From the NCBI RefSeq assembly GCF_038396615.1, contig NZ_CP121689.1, positions 372,001 through 436,000 of the forward strand: DNA of 64,000 nt, read 5' to 3'. Shown here one piece after another: positions 1 to 7,183 of the stretch. The notes under the pieces were generated by a model. That model saw only the letters and a program-made list of their open reading frames with translations, was not told the DNA's origin and did not search any database. The DNA is from Thermatribacter velox. Lineage in GTDB: Bacteria; Atribacterota; Atribacteria; Atribacterales; Thermatribacteraceae. A program made the position numbers and the translations under genes. Position 1 is the stretch's first letter, and each line of letters begins with the position of its first letter.

Positions 1-19
1 TTTTGAAGGCCCAAAAATA

Positions 20-48
20 GTGACAAAAAAGGCAATATGGCTTACAAT
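20..48 (+). promoter_or_regulatory. Probable sigma-A promoter of spoVS
   Basis: GTGACA at 20-25 and TACAAT at 43-48 are separated by exactly 17 bases, and each differs from the -35/-10 consensus at one position. Transcription would start near 55, leaving a leader of about 80 bases before spoVS. That leader holds a small inverted repeat (TTTCCC at 72-77, GGGAAA at 84-89). Call made by eye. Confidence 0.55.
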
Positions 49-137
49 ACCTATTTGAGGGGGGATAGCTGTTTCCCTGGTCCGGGAAAAGAGATATCCC
101 TTAGAAGCAGCATAGCTCAGCTTGAGGAGGTTCATCT

Positions 138-398
138 ATGGAGCTCTTGAAGATCTCATCAAGAACGAGACCGGCAGCTCTGGCAGGAGCACTAACTGGG
201 GTAATACGTGAACACGGTAGGGCGGAAATGCAAGCAGTAGGAGCAGGAGCTGTAAACCAGGCAGTAAAAGCGATAGCCATTGCGAGGGGATACCTGGCAC
301 CAAGTGGCATCGATTTGGTATGCATTCCGGCATTTGTGGATGTAAAAATCGATGACACGGAAAAAACCGCAATACGTTTCATCGTACTTCCGGCGTAG
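138..398 (+). CDS. spoVS: Stage V sporulation protein S (SpoVS)
   Basis: This 86-residue protein is a full-length SpoVS/Alba-like protein. The conserved block around residues 15-60 is present: AGALTGVIREHG, then the run with GAGAVNQAVKAIAIARG, then SGIDLVCIPAF. The family folds as a small Alba-like dimer. It is needed for late spore development in Bacillus but is also widespread in bacteria that do not sporulate (Thermus, Thermotogales, Atribacterota), where its role is unknown. The ATG follows a GAGGAGG ribosome site. It sits 43 bases before the HU gene on the same strand, so the two probably share a transcript, which pairs two small nucleic-acid-binding proteins. No other sporulation gene lies in the window, so its presence says nothing about spores. 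Identification is firm; function here is not. Confidence 0.93.
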   Translation: MELLKISSRTRPAALAGALTGVIREHGRAEMQAVGAGAVNQAVKAIAIARGYLAPSGIDLVCIPAFVDVKIDDTEKTAIRFIVLPA

Positions 399-441
399 AG
401 GGAAACAAAAATTTTAAATTTGTAAAAGGGGGGTCCTAAAA

Positions 442-729
442 GTGAACAAACAGGAATTTGTGAATGTATTGGCTGAGGAGCTGAAAAAAGAAGGGGTTAA
501 CATCACTAAAAAGGATACCGCAAAAGTGGTAGATGCTTTCTTAAAGGTCGTGGAAAATGAGCTGAAGAGCAACGGCAAGGTTCAGTTGGTGGGATTTGGT
601 ACTTTTGGCGTTAAGGAGAGAGCAAGCCGCAGAGGGCGTAATCCACAGACCGGCAAAGAGATTGTTATTCCTGCTGCCAAGGTGCCCTATTTCCGTCCAG
701 GCAAAATGCTGAGAGACGCAGTCAAGTAA
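442..729 (+). CDS. hup: HU-family DNA-binding protein
   Basis: A 95-residue histone-like HU/IHF protein of normal family length. It begins MNKQEFVNVLAEELK. The DNA-binding arm is clear: GFGTFGVKERASRRGRNPQTGKE, then a C-terminal segment ending in KVPYFRPGKMLRDAVK, where the FRPGK motif is the family signature. HU bends and compacts DNA as a homodimer in the nucleoid. The start is GTG at 442 behind a purine-rich AAAAGGGGGG ribosome site. It lies downstream of spoVS, and a clear rho-independent terminator follows at 784-809, so this two-gene unit ends here. Only one HU-type gene is in the window, so whether it is a homodimer or pairs with another subunit cannot be told. Confidence 0.97.
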   Translation: MNKQEFVNVLAEELKKEGVNITKKDTAKVVDAFLKVVENELKSNGKVQLVGFGTFGVKERASRRGRNPQTGKEIVIPAAKVPYFRPGKMLRDAVK

Positions 730-783
730 GCGGTTATTACAAGTAACAAGATTTCTTTGAAAAGATAGGTTGGTTTTTTGAAG

Positions 784-809
784 AAGGAGGGATTTTTCCC
801 TCCTTTTTT
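784..809 (+). terminator. Rho-independent terminator after hup
   Basis: A perfect 9-bp stem (AAGGAGGGA at 784-792, TCCCTCCTT at 797-805) with a TTTT loop runs into a T tract to 809. It ends the spoVS-hup transcript 15 bases before the next start codon, so the downstream PHP gene must use readthrough or a promoter inside this stretch. Confidence 0.9.
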
Positions 810-823
810 ATGGGGTTTGTGCT

Positions 824-1630
824 ATGCTCTGTGATTACCACATTCATACCTTTCGCTGCGGAGATGCTCAAGGCACGTACCAGGAATACGTACAGAGAGC
901 GATTGAAGTAGGTCTTTCTGAAATAGGCTTTTCAGGACACTCTCCGCAATACTTTCTCCCTCCTCACCGTCGGAAAAGGATTGCAGCCATTCCTGAGGAA
1001 GAGCTGAGTCTGTATGTTGAAGAAGTGAAAAAGCTCAAAAAACTCTACCAAGGGACGATTGAAATCCGTTTAGGTCTTGAAGTAGATTATATCCCTGGAA
1101 AAGAGAAAGCATTGACCGATTTACTGGAGGGGTTTGATTGGGATTACCTCTTGCTTTCAGTTCATTTTATAGACGGCTGGCCCTTCGACAATCCCAGATA
1201 TATTCGTTTCTTCGAACGCTATCCTGTGGATTTGGTTTATAAAAAGTACTACCGGGTCTTGATTGAGGGAATGAAGACTGGCCTTTTCGATGTTGTTGCC
1301 CATTTTGACCTCCCTAAAAAATTTGGGCTTTTTCCTACCCGGCCTATTCCGGAAGAAGAAGAGGCACTCGCGGTCTGTGCTGATATGGGTATGGTGCTGG
1401 AGCTAAACACTGCGGGATGGAGAAAAATGGTTCGGGATGCGTACCCTTCTTTCCCTATTTTAAAAAGTGCTCAACGAATGGGGATAAAAGTTTGCCTGGG
1501 TTCTGATGCTCACCGCCCTGAAGATGTGGGGAGAGATTTTGACCGGGCTCGGGAACTTTTGAAAAAGGCAGGTTTTGAAGGTCTGGTTGCTTTTTCAAAG
1601 CGCGGTTTCAGAGAGTATTCTCTACCATGA
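824..1630 (+). CDS. PHP-domain phosphatase, histidinol-phosphatase (HisK/HisJ) type
   Basis: A 268-residue PHP-superfamily metal-dependent phosphoesterase. The N-terminal metal motif HxH (DYHIHT, residues 4-9) is followed by GFSGHSP, LGLEVDYIPG, LLLSVHFIDG, VVAHFDLPKKFG, ELNTAG and LGSDAHRPEDVG. These are the ordered metal-binding motifs of the histidinol-phosphatase branch, which removes phosphate from L-histidinol phosphate in histidine synthesis. Length matches that branch (about 260-270). No other his gene is nearby, so the substrate is inferred from family only; other PHP phosphatases act on other phosphoesters. The ribosome site is weak, and the gene lies just behind the HU terminator. 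Its stop overlaps the start of the next small gene, implying translational coupling. Confidence 0.8.
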   Translation: MLCDYHIHTFRCGDAQGTYQEYVQRAIEVGLSEIGFSGHSPQYFLPPHRRKRIAAIPEEELSLYVEEVKKLKKLYQGTIEIRLGLEVDYIPGKEKALTDLLEGFDWDYLLLSVHFIDGWPFDNPRYIRFFERYPVDLVYKKYYRVLIEGMKTGLFDVVAHFDLPKKFGLFPTRPIPEEEEALAVCADMGMVLELNTAGWRKMVRDAYPSFPILKSAQRMGIKVCLGSDAHRPEDVGRDFDRARELLKKAGFEGLVAFSKRGFREYSLP

Positions 1631-1812
1631 AAATGTTTTCTCCTTTGAGAATGATTACCACCATGGTTTTTCTGGTGATTTTTGCTCCCTTTTTGTACGT
1701 CAAGCTGGTTCAAGATTACCCTGACTCTTTCTGGACCAGAAATTTCATCTGGGTTTATTTTGTGTTGCTGATCGTAATTTTTCTTTCTGCACTTGATTTT
1801 AAGAGACGCTAA
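1627..1812 (+). CDS. Small two-helix membrane protein, unknown function
   Basis: A 61-residue hydrophobic protein with two predicted membrane helices, about residues 7-24 (MITTMVFLVIFAPFLYV) and 39-55 (NFIWVYFVLLIVIFL). A short polar loop containing QDYPDSFWTRN separates them, and the tail is basic (DFKRR). Its ATG overlaps the stop of the phosphatase gene by four bases (ATGA), the usual sign of translational coupling. I recognise no family. The hairpin topology and gene overlap support a real gene, but conservation in relatives would be needed to be sure. Confidence 0.5.
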   Translation: MKMFSPLRMITTMVFLVIFAPFLYVKLVQDYPDSFWTRNFIWVYFVLLIVIFLSALDFKRR

Positions 1813-1920
1813 GCTCTTTGTTTTTTGTTCCTGGTTGTGTCTTCCGACGGGATAAAAAACGAAGTTTGGCTGAAGAAAGCTCATTTTGTGTTCAGTTTAC
1901 AACCAGCTTTTTAAAAAATA

Positions 1921-1929
1921 TGCTATAAT
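1921..1929 (+). promoter_or_regulatory. Extended -10 promoter of the glp operon
   Basis: TGCTATAAT is a perfect extended -10 element (TGN followed by TATAAT). A TTTACA at 1896-1901 is too far for this box (22 bases) but lies 17 bases before an overlapping TATGCT at 1919-1924, so two registers are possible. Transcription would begin near 1936 and run straight into the leader terminator at 1953-1994. Confidence 0.6.
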
Positions 1930-1952
1930 GTAAAAGGCGTGGAGAAAAGGAG

Positions 1953-1994
1953 AAAGCCTTCCAGAAGTATTCTTTCTGGAAGGCTTTTATTTTT
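1953..1994 (+). terminator. Leader terminator/antiterminator target upstream of glpP
   Basis: A perfect 14-bp stem (AAAGCCTTCCAGAA at 1953-1966, paired with 1974-1987) with a 7-base loop is followed by TTTTATTTTT, a textbook intrinsic terminator. It lies between the extended -10 promoter and the ATG of glpP at 1998, so it would stop most transcripts before the operon. GlpP proteins act on such leader terminators, which makes this the likely site of antitermination in response to glycerol 3-phosphate. The only good Shine-Dalgarno-like runs are inside the hairpin region (AAGGAG at 1947-1952, GGAAGG at 1978-1983), so the structure may affect translation too. Confidence 0.8.
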
Positions 1995-1997
1995 GCG

Positions 1998-2603
1998 ATG
2001 AGCAGCTTTTTGGAGAGCCTGAAGAGAAAACCAGTTATTGGCGCTTTGCGGCCTTCGAATCTGGATTTAATGATTAACCAGAAGGTCTCTCTGGACCTTT
2101 GTTCGGTTTTCTTCCTTCTTGAAGGAGACATTCAAAACCTGGAGACTATTTCTTTGCTCTTTGAGGAGTACCGGCCCTTTCTGTTTGTGCATATGGATCT
2201 TTTTGGAGGCATTGCTTCTGACGAGAGCGGTCTCTGCTTTTTGAAAGAGAAATTTCCAGCTGTTAGTGGAGTCATCACTACCCGCTTGCGTACTTTAACT
2301 TTGGCACGCAAGGCTGGTTTTTTAACCATTTTCAGGTTGTTCCTCATAGACAGCGAATCCCTGCGTACTGCGCTGCGCGTAGTTCGAGAGGTTTCTCCCG
2401 ATGCTCTGGAAATTCTCCCCGGAATCATCTTTCCCCATTTAAAGGGAATCCTTCCACTGGAGGAACTTCCTCCGCTTATTTGCGGCGGTTTTATTCGCAA
2501 AAAGAGCGACGTGGTAAAAATTTTACGCGGTGGTGCCCAAGGAGTTTCCACGAGTTATCAGAAAATGTGGTTGCTCAATAAAGAGCTGGGATGTAGTGGA
2601 TAA
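1998..2603 (+). CDS. glpP: Glycerol-3-phosphate responsive antiterminator GlpP
   Basis: A 201-residue GlpP-family protein, slightly longer than the usual 180-190. GlpP has a TIM-barrel-like fold that binds glycerol 3-phosphate and then lets RNA polymerase pass leader terminators of glp genes. Visible family features are KPVIGALRPSNLDL at the N-terminus, FFLLEGDIQNL, HMDLFGGIASDE, GVITTRLRTLTLARKAGFLTIFRLFLIDSESL, the segment with DALEILPGI, and the C-terminal CGGFIRKKSDVVKILRGGAQGVSTS. It heads an operon with a GlpA-like and a GlpB-like flavoprotein, which matches its role. The gene is itself behind a strong terminator (1953-1994), suggesting it controls its own transcription. No clear ribosome site stands directly before ATG 1998; an in-frame TTG at 2010 is an alternative start. 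Confidence 0.9.
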   Translation: MSSFLESLKRKPVIGALRPSNLDLMINQKVSLDLCSVFFLLEGDIQNLETISLLFEEYRPFLFVHMDLFGGIASDESGLCFLKEKFPAVSGVITTRLRTLTLARKAGFLTIFRLFLIDSESLRTALRVVREVSPDALEILPGIIFPHLKGILPLEELPPLICGGFIRKKSDVVKILRGGAQGVSTSYQKMWLLNKELGCSG

Positions 2604-2636
2604 TACGGTAGACTAAGGTTGGAGGTAGCGCTACTG

Positions 2637-4070
2637 GTGAGCGAAAGCTATGATGTGGTTATCATTGGTGGCGGCGTGGTGGGATGTGCGGTTGCCTGGT
2701 ATTTATCGCGCTTTGATTTGCGAGTGCTTTTGCTTGAAAAAGAGTTGGATATCTGCTGTGGAGTAAGCAAAGCCAACACCGGTATTCTCCATGCTCGAAG
2801 CTACCATACTCCATCCACTTTGAAGGGCGAACTTCACCTACGTTCACTCCCTCTTCTGGATGAAGCAGAGAAGGAGTTGGGGATTTCTTTCCTGCGCTGT
2901 GGGGCACTCACTGTGGCTTTTTCGAAAGAGGAAGAGACTTATTTGCGTATTCTCAAGGCAAGGGGTGGGTCTTCGGGAGAAATCGTTACTCCTTTAGAGA
3001 TAAAGAATTTTGAACCCTACCTTAGCGATAAAGTGTATGCAGCTTTTTACGATCCTGAAACCCGGGTTATTTCACCCTTTAAGCTGACGGTAGCTCTGGC
3101 TGAAACTGCCTTTCAAAATGGTGTTGAGTTTATTTTTGATGCTGAGGTAACTGCTTTTGAAGAAGATGGCAAAAGAGTTTCCCTTCATGCTGGTGGTAAA
3201 AAATACACTGCTTGCTTTGCGGTTAATTGTGCTGGTCTTTCTTCCTCCCGTCTGGCCTGGCTTTGCGGAGACAAAATAGAGGCAATCAAGGCCTATCGAG
3301 GTCAATATTTCGTGCTGGATAAAATGTTTGCTGGCTATGTAAAACGGGTTATTTACCCGGTTCCTTCTTCAGAAAGTAAGGGTATTCTAGTAACCCCCAC
3401 CCCTGAAGGGAATATTCTTGCTGGACCCAACTTTGAGGAGGCGGATACCACAGAGACTACCCTTCAGGGTCTTGAGGAAGTCGCTCAGGGCGCACGTCGT
3501 CTGGTTCCCTCTCTTCCTCTGGAAAACAGTATTACTCATTTTTCAGGTTTGCGTCCCACACTTCCCGATCGCGATTTTCACATATTTTTTTCACAACGTT
3601 TTCCAGGAGTTTTGCATTTGTGTGGCATCGAGTCACCAGGTTTGACCTCTTGTTTTGGAATTGCGGCTTACGTTGGGGATTTACTTCGTTCGCGTGGTCT
3701 TCGTCTGGTTGAAAAAAGGAACTTTGAATACAGGAAACCTTTTCCGGTTTTTTCGGAACTCACTGACCAGGAAAGGGAAAAGCTTATTGCCCAAGACCCT
3801 GATTGGGGAAAAATTATTTGCCGCTGCGAAGAGGTAACCCTGGCAGAAGTAAAACATGCTCTTCTTTTTTCTCCAGGAGCTCGAACTCTGGATAGCCTGA
3901 AACGCAGAGTTCGTACTCAAGCTGGGCGTTGCCAGGGGAGTTTTTGTGGGATGCACCTTCCCAAAATCATGATGGAAGTTTTGGGCATTGATTATCGAAG
4001 TCTGGTTAAATCAGGAAAGCGTTCCTGGCTTCTTGCGGGTGAGACCAAGGAGGTGAACTTTTCTGCCTAA
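2637..4070 (+). CDS. glpA: FAD-dependent glycerol-3-phosphate dehydrogenase, GlpA-like, with [2Fe-2S] domain
   Basis: A 477-residue flavoprotein of the DAO/GlpA family that would oxidise glycerol 3-phosphate to dihydroxyacetone phosphate. The N-terminal Rossmann motif is YDVVIIGGGVVGCAVAWYL; a GlpA-like substrate segment follows (CCGVSKANTGILHARSYH). The FAD-binding oxidoreductase body runs to about residue 365. A C-terminal BFD-type [2Fe-2S] domain carries CRC (IICRCEEVT) and CQGSFC cysteine pairs. The GTG at 2637 is chosen because GGAGGT (2621-2626) lies 10 bases upstream; an in-frame TTG at 2619 has no such site. It follows glpP by 33 bases and overlaps the next flavoprotein gene, forming a GlpA/GlpB-like pair with the DUF1667 protein. 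This arrangement is known from anaerobic Firmicutes and Thermotogota, where electrons are thought to leave via the iron-sulfur domains. Confidence 0.88.
   Translation: MSESYDVVIIGGGVVGCAVAWYLSRFDLRVLLLEKELDICCGVSKANTGILHARSYHTPSTLKGELHLRSLPLLDEAEKELGISFLRCGALTVAFSKEEETYLRILKARGGSSGEIVTPLEIKNFEPYLSDKVYAAFYDPETRVISPFKLTVALAETAFQNGVEFIFDAEVTAFEEDGKRVSLHAGGKKYTACFAVNCAGLSSSRLAWLCGDKIEAIKAYRGQYFVLDKMFAGYVKRVIYPVPSSESKGILVTPTPEGNILAGPNFEEADTTETTLQGLEEVAQGARRLVPSLPLENSITHFSGLRPTLPDRDFHIFFSQRFPGVLHLCGIESPGLTSCFGIAAYVGDLLRSRGLRLVEKRNFEYRKPFPVFSELTDQEREKLIAQDPDWGKIICRCEEVTLAEVKHALLFSPGARTLDSLKRRVRTQAGRCQGSFCGMHLPKIMMEVLGIDYRSLVKSGKRSWLLAGETKEVNFSA
4047..4056 (+). promoter_or_regulatory. Consensus Shine-Dalgarno that selects a CTG start
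   Basis: AAGGAGGTGA matches the full anti-Shine-Dalgarno complement. The only in-frame start candidate at proper distance for the next flavoprotein is CTG at 4063, nine bases beyond GGAGG. The next in-frame candidate, GTG 4090, is 36 bases away and would remove residues before the nucleotide-binding strand. Confidence 0.65.
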
Positions 4071-5319
4071 GTGCTTTGACGCTGACGCGGTGATTATTGG
4101 TGGAGGCCCAGCCGGCATGGCGGCGGCACTTTCTGCCTGGGAAAATGGAGCCAGAAGGGTTTTTCTTCTGGAACGAGGGGAAGAGCTGGGAGGCATTCTC
4201 AATCAGTGCATCCATTCTGGCTTTGGCCTGCATAAATTTGGTGAGGAACTTACCGGTCCTGAGTATGCGGAGCGCTTCGCTCAGGCTTTGAAGCGAACAG
4301 GCGTGGAAGTATTGCTGGAAACTCCAGTTTTACGCCTTTCTCCAGATCGAAGAGTCACCGCGGTTCAGCGGGGTGGAATTTTTGAATTTAGGCCTCGTTC
4401 AGTTTTTCTGAGTATGGGTTGTCGAGAGAGAACCCGGGGCATGATTAACATTCCGGGAGGTCGCCCTGCAGGAGTTTTTACTGCAGGCCTTGCCCAGTAT
4501 CTTGTCAATGTGGAGGGATATCTTCCGGGAAAGCGATTTGTCATTGTTGGTTCTGGTGACATAGGGTTGATTATGGCAAGAAGGTTGACTCTTGAAGGAG
4601 CAAAAGTAGAAGCGGTGGTTGAAATCAGACCCACCTTGAGTGGGCTGGTAAGAAATTATGTGCAGTGTCTTCTGGATTTTGACATCCCCCTTTTGCTTTC
4701 TCATGCCGTATCTTACATCTATGGTGAGGAGCGGGTGGAAGGGGTAGTAGTGTGTGAGGTTGACTCAAAGGGACAGTTTATAAAAGGAACCGAGGAGGCC
4801 ATTCCCTGCGATACAGTGCTTCTTTCGGTAGGTCTGATTCCCGAAAACGAACTTTCCCGCCAGGCTGGTATACCTCTTTGTGAGCGAAGCGGTGGTCCCT
4901 ATATTGATGAACGATTTGCAACTATGCGTGAGGGGTTTTTTGCCTGCGGTAACGTGGTGGCGGTTTTTGACCTGGTTGATTATGTAACTCTGGTGGGTGA
5001 AATTGCGGGGAAACACTGGAAAGAAAGCGAAAAGCGCACTCCCCGTTTTCGCTTGCTACCTGGTGAAGGGATTCAAATTGTTTTGCCTCATTATCTTTGC
5101 AATCCCCGGCAAGGGATGCTTTTTATTCGTGCTTATAGGGCGCTGAACAAGGCTCACTTGCTGTTTTCCTTTAAGGGGAAAGTTTTCTACACTTTTCCAG
5201 TGCCTGTGTGCCGACCCAGTGAGATGCTACGTTTAGAGTCAAGGCGGATTCCCTGGCCTGAAGAAGGGGGAGAGATAACAGTTGAAATTACTGGAGAAGA
5301 AATCCAGGGATTATCGTAA
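4063..5319 (+). CDS. NAD(P)/FAD-dependent oxidoreductase, GlpB-like partner
   Basis: A 418-residue pyridine nucleotide-disulfide oxidoreductase-type flavoprotein. The FAD motif is DAVIIGGGPAGMAAA; CIHSGFGLHKFGEELTGPEYAERF follows. A second nucleotide-binding motif is KRFVIVGSGDIGLIMARRL, and a C-terminal FAD contact is FFACGNV. Such proteins pair with GlpA-like dehydrogenases and DUF1667 proteins and probably pass electrons from glycerol 3-phosphate to an acceptor. The start is inferred as CTG at 4063: a perfect Shine-Dalgarno at 4047-4056 serves it, and starting at GTG 4090 would cut into the first beta strand (the residues before VIIGGGPAG). It overlaps the stop of the upstream gene by eight bases and the start of the next gene by 38. 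The exact electron acceptor cannot be told from sequence. Confidence 0.85.
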   Translation: MPKCFDADAVIIGGGPAGMAAALSAWENGARRVFLLERGEELGGILNQCIHSGFGLHKFGEELTGPEYAERFAQALKRTGVEVLLETPVLRLSPDRRVTAVQRGGIFEFRPRSVFLSMGCRERTRGMINIPGGRPAGVFTAGLAQYLVNVEGYLPGKRFVIVGSGDIGLIMARRLTLEGAKVEAVVEIRPTLSGLVRNYVQCLLDFDIPLLLSHAVSYIYGEERVEGVVVCEVDSKGQFIKGTEEAIPCDTVLLSVGLIPENELSRQAGIPLCERSGGPYIDERFATMREGFFACGNVVAVFDLVDYVTLVGEIAGKHWKESEKRTPRFRLLPGEGIQIVLPHYLCNPRQGMLFIRAYRALNKAHLLFSFKGKVFYTFPVPVCRPSEMLRLESRRIPWPEEGGEITVEITGEEIQGLS

Positions 5320-5704
5320 GATGATTTGCATAGTTTGTCCCCAGGGTTGTACCCTGGAAGTGGTCAGAGGGCAGGGCGACTCCTGGGAGGTGAAGGGTGG
5401 CTGTTCCAGGGGAAAAGAATATGCAATTGCTGAAATTTCCTGTCCTCGCCGAGTGGTTACCACCACGGTTAAACTTAAAGGCAGCAAGCTTCGCCGCTTA
5501 CCAGTCAAAACTTCCCATCCTTTTCCAAAAGAGAAAATTCCTGCTCTTATGGAATTTTTAAAGAGTGTCGAAGTCCAAGCTCCAATTCAAATGGGAGAAG
5601 TGGTGGTTTCCAACCTTCTCGGCGAAGGTGTTGACCTTCTGGCCACTCGCTCAGTATCACTTGAGAAAAGCGCTCAGGGAACGTTGAGGGGTAGCTTGAG
5701 CTGA
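5282..5704 (+). CDS. DUF1667 cysteine-rich protein
   Basis: A 140-residue DUF1667 (PF07892) protein. The N-terminal cysteine pattern MICIVCPQGCTLEV, then GGCSRGKEYAIAEISCPRRVVTTTV, is the family hallmark. It suggests a metal or iron-sulfur site formed by C-x2-C-x3-C plus downstream cysteines. The family almost always sits beside GlpA/GlpB-type flavoproteins, as here, and is presumed to be a third subunit of that complex. The TTG at 5282 is preceded by GGGGGAGA; ATG 5321, directly at the conserved core, is an alternative start. It ends converging with the minus-strand TPR gene, with 31 bases shared. No function has been shown for the family as far as I know. Confidence 0.8.
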   Translation: MKLLEKKSRDYRKMICIVCPQGCTLEVVRGQGDSWEVKGGCSRGKEYAIAEISCPRRVVTTTVKLKGSKLRRLPVKTSHPFPKEKIPALMEFLKSVEVQAPIQMGEVVVSNLLGEGVDLLATRSVSLEKSAQGTLRGSLS

Positions 5705-6600
5705 AGCATGGCAATTTTGGTTTTGGTTACTGGTATGAGTGTGTCAAGACCCTTTTCTTCAGCAAGTTCCAGGACTTTCTGGTAGGCTTTGAGCGCTTCA
5801 ACGATGTTGTTTTCCTCTTCGTAGATAGCTCCCAGGAGGTTTAGGGCATAAACATTTTCGGGGTCCTCTTTCAGTATTTCTCCCAGCGTTCTTTTGCTTG
5901 CTTCTGACATACCGACTCTAAAGTACCAGGTGGCTTTTTCCAGTTTGAATTCCGCTTCAGTGTCGTAAAGTTTCTGTGCCTGCTGGAAATAAGACTGCGC
6001 TTTTTCTGCCTCACCAAGCTTTTCTAAGATGCATCCCGCCATTATGTAAGGGGTAGGCCGATCTTGAAAAATGGATAGCGCTTCCTCACACTTTGCTAAT
6101 GCTTCCTCAAACTTTCCGGCACCAATAAACTGTTCCGCTTCATACAGCGCGTCGAGATATTGTTTTTCGGCTGGTGGCAGGCGGAATACTAGAAAGTAGA
6201 GCACAAGCAATACCGCGAGTGCTACCGTAACGCTGGTGAGCGTTTTTTTGGTTCTTTTGCGCTTCTCTTCGCGGACAATCTGGTCTATCCACCAGTAAAA
6301 ACGCTCTTTCGGTGGGTTGTGTTTGGCTCTTTCCTGTTCCAAGGTTTTTGCACCCACCATTTTCACAAATAAGGGAGCTATTTTGCGCAATTCAGCATCC
6401 AGATTGCCCAAACGGGTTTCTTCGGGTGCTATAAAGGCTCCTCGCTCACGATAGAAAGAAAGAGCCTCTTCTATTCTATCCCGTAGTTCTATGATTTCCA
6501 TTTCTCTGCCTTTCTGGTCTTTTATGTTGACCACTCTTTTGCCATATTCTTCAATCCATTTTCTCACTTCATCCAGGTCTGGTATTTCTTTTGGTTTCAA
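5674..6600 (-). CDS. Membrane-anchored tetratricopeptide repeat protein
   Basis: A 308-residue protein on the minus strand. The N-terminal ~135 residues are charged and helical (EVRKWIEEYGKRVVNIKDQKGR onward) and probably cytoplasmic. A single membrane helix follows at about 142-160 (VTVALAVLLVLYFLVF). The remaining ~145 residues form about four TPR units (for example YLDALYEAEQFIGAGKFEEALAKCEEAL, AYIMAGC-like, AEKAQSYFQQAQKLY, VYALNLLGAIYEEENNIVEALKAYQKVLELA). TPR proteins act as protein-protein scaffolds. No partner is evident; its only neighbours are the convergent DUF1667 gene and the divergent smpB. The last 31 bases overlap DUF1667 on the other strand. Specific role unknown. Confidence 0.75.
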   Translation of the reverse strand: MKPKEIPDLDEVRKWIEEYGKRVVNIKDQKGREMEIIELRDRIEEALSFYRERGAFIAPEETRLGNLDAELRKIAPLFVKMVGAKTLEQERAKHNPPKERFYWWIDQIVREEKRKRTKKTLTSVTVALAVLLVLYFLVFRLPPAEKQYLDALYEAEQFIGAGKFEEALAKCEEALSIFQDRPTPYIMAGCILEKLGEAEKAQSYFQQAQKLYDTEAEFKLEKATWYFRVGMSEASKRTLGEILKEDPENVYALNLLGAIYEEENNIVEALKAYQKVLELAEEKGLDTLIPVTKTKIAMLQLKLPLNVP

Positions 6601-6623
6601 CGCCTGTCACCTCTCTCTATGCT

Positions 6624-6647
6624 ATATAATATACAATATAATATACA
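6624..6647. repeat. Perfect tandem 12-bp repeat in the divergent TPR/smpB promoter region
   Basis: ATATAATATACA occurs twice in direct succession (6624-6635 and 6636-6647). Each copy contains TATAAT on the plus strand, and the minus strand is equally AT-rich. It sits between the divergent TPR and smpB genes, so it may provide -10 boxes or an operator. I find no convincing -35 at the right spacing for either copy. Confidence 0.6.
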
Positions 6648-6729
6648 GGTAGTCTAAATTTTTAAATGGGTTCCTTTGTGAAGGAGTCCATGCTGGGAAT
6701 TTTTTTACTGAAGGCAGGTTATATTTGGA

Positions 6730-7176
6730 GTGAAACTGGTAGCTGAAAACAAGAAGGCACGACATCTCTACGAGATTATCGATACTGCTGAGGCAGGCAT
6801 AGAGTTGCAGGGTACAGAGGTAAAAGCTCTGCGCAACCGTGCGGTGAGTCTCAACGAAAGTTTCTGTAGAGTGAAAAATGGGGAGATGTGGATTTACAAT
6901 TTACACATTGCTCCCTACCATTTTGGTAATATTTTCAATCACGATCCCAAAAGACCGCGCAAGCTCCTTATGCACAAAAAGGAAATTGTGCGCTGGGGTT
7001 CCTGGAGTGAACAACGGGGCTTGACAATTGTGCCCTTGCGGATATACTTTAATGACCGCAACCGGGCGAAAGTGGAAATAGCTCTGGTTAAACCCAAAAA
7101 GGTCTACGATCGACGCCGGGAAATTCAGGAGCGAGAAGAAGAGCGCAAGCTTCGGCATCTGGAAAAGTTTCGCTAA
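6730..7176 (+). CDS. smpB: SsrA-binding protein SmpB
   Basis: A 148-residue SmpB of normal length. The family core is clear: NKKARHLYEIIDTAEAGIELQGTEVKALRN, SFCRVKNGEMWIYNLHIAPY, then the C-terminal PKKVYDRRREIQEREEERKLRHLEKFR, whose basic tail enters the ribosome decoding centre. SmpB binds the tRNA-like part of tmRNA and carries it to stalled ribosomes. The tmRNA gene itself begins seven bases downstream, so the pair is likely co-transcribed. The start is GTG 6730; AAGGCAGG at about 6712-6719 is the best ribosome site. Confidence 0.97.
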   Translation: MKLVAENKKARHLYEIIDTAEAGIELQGTEVKALRNRAVSLNESFCRVKNGEMWIYNLHIAPYHFGNIFNHDPKRPRKLLMHKKEIVRWGSWSEQRGLTIVPLRIYFNDRNRAKVEIALVKPKKVYDRRREIQEREEERKLRHLEKFR

Positions 7177-7183
7177 TCAATGA

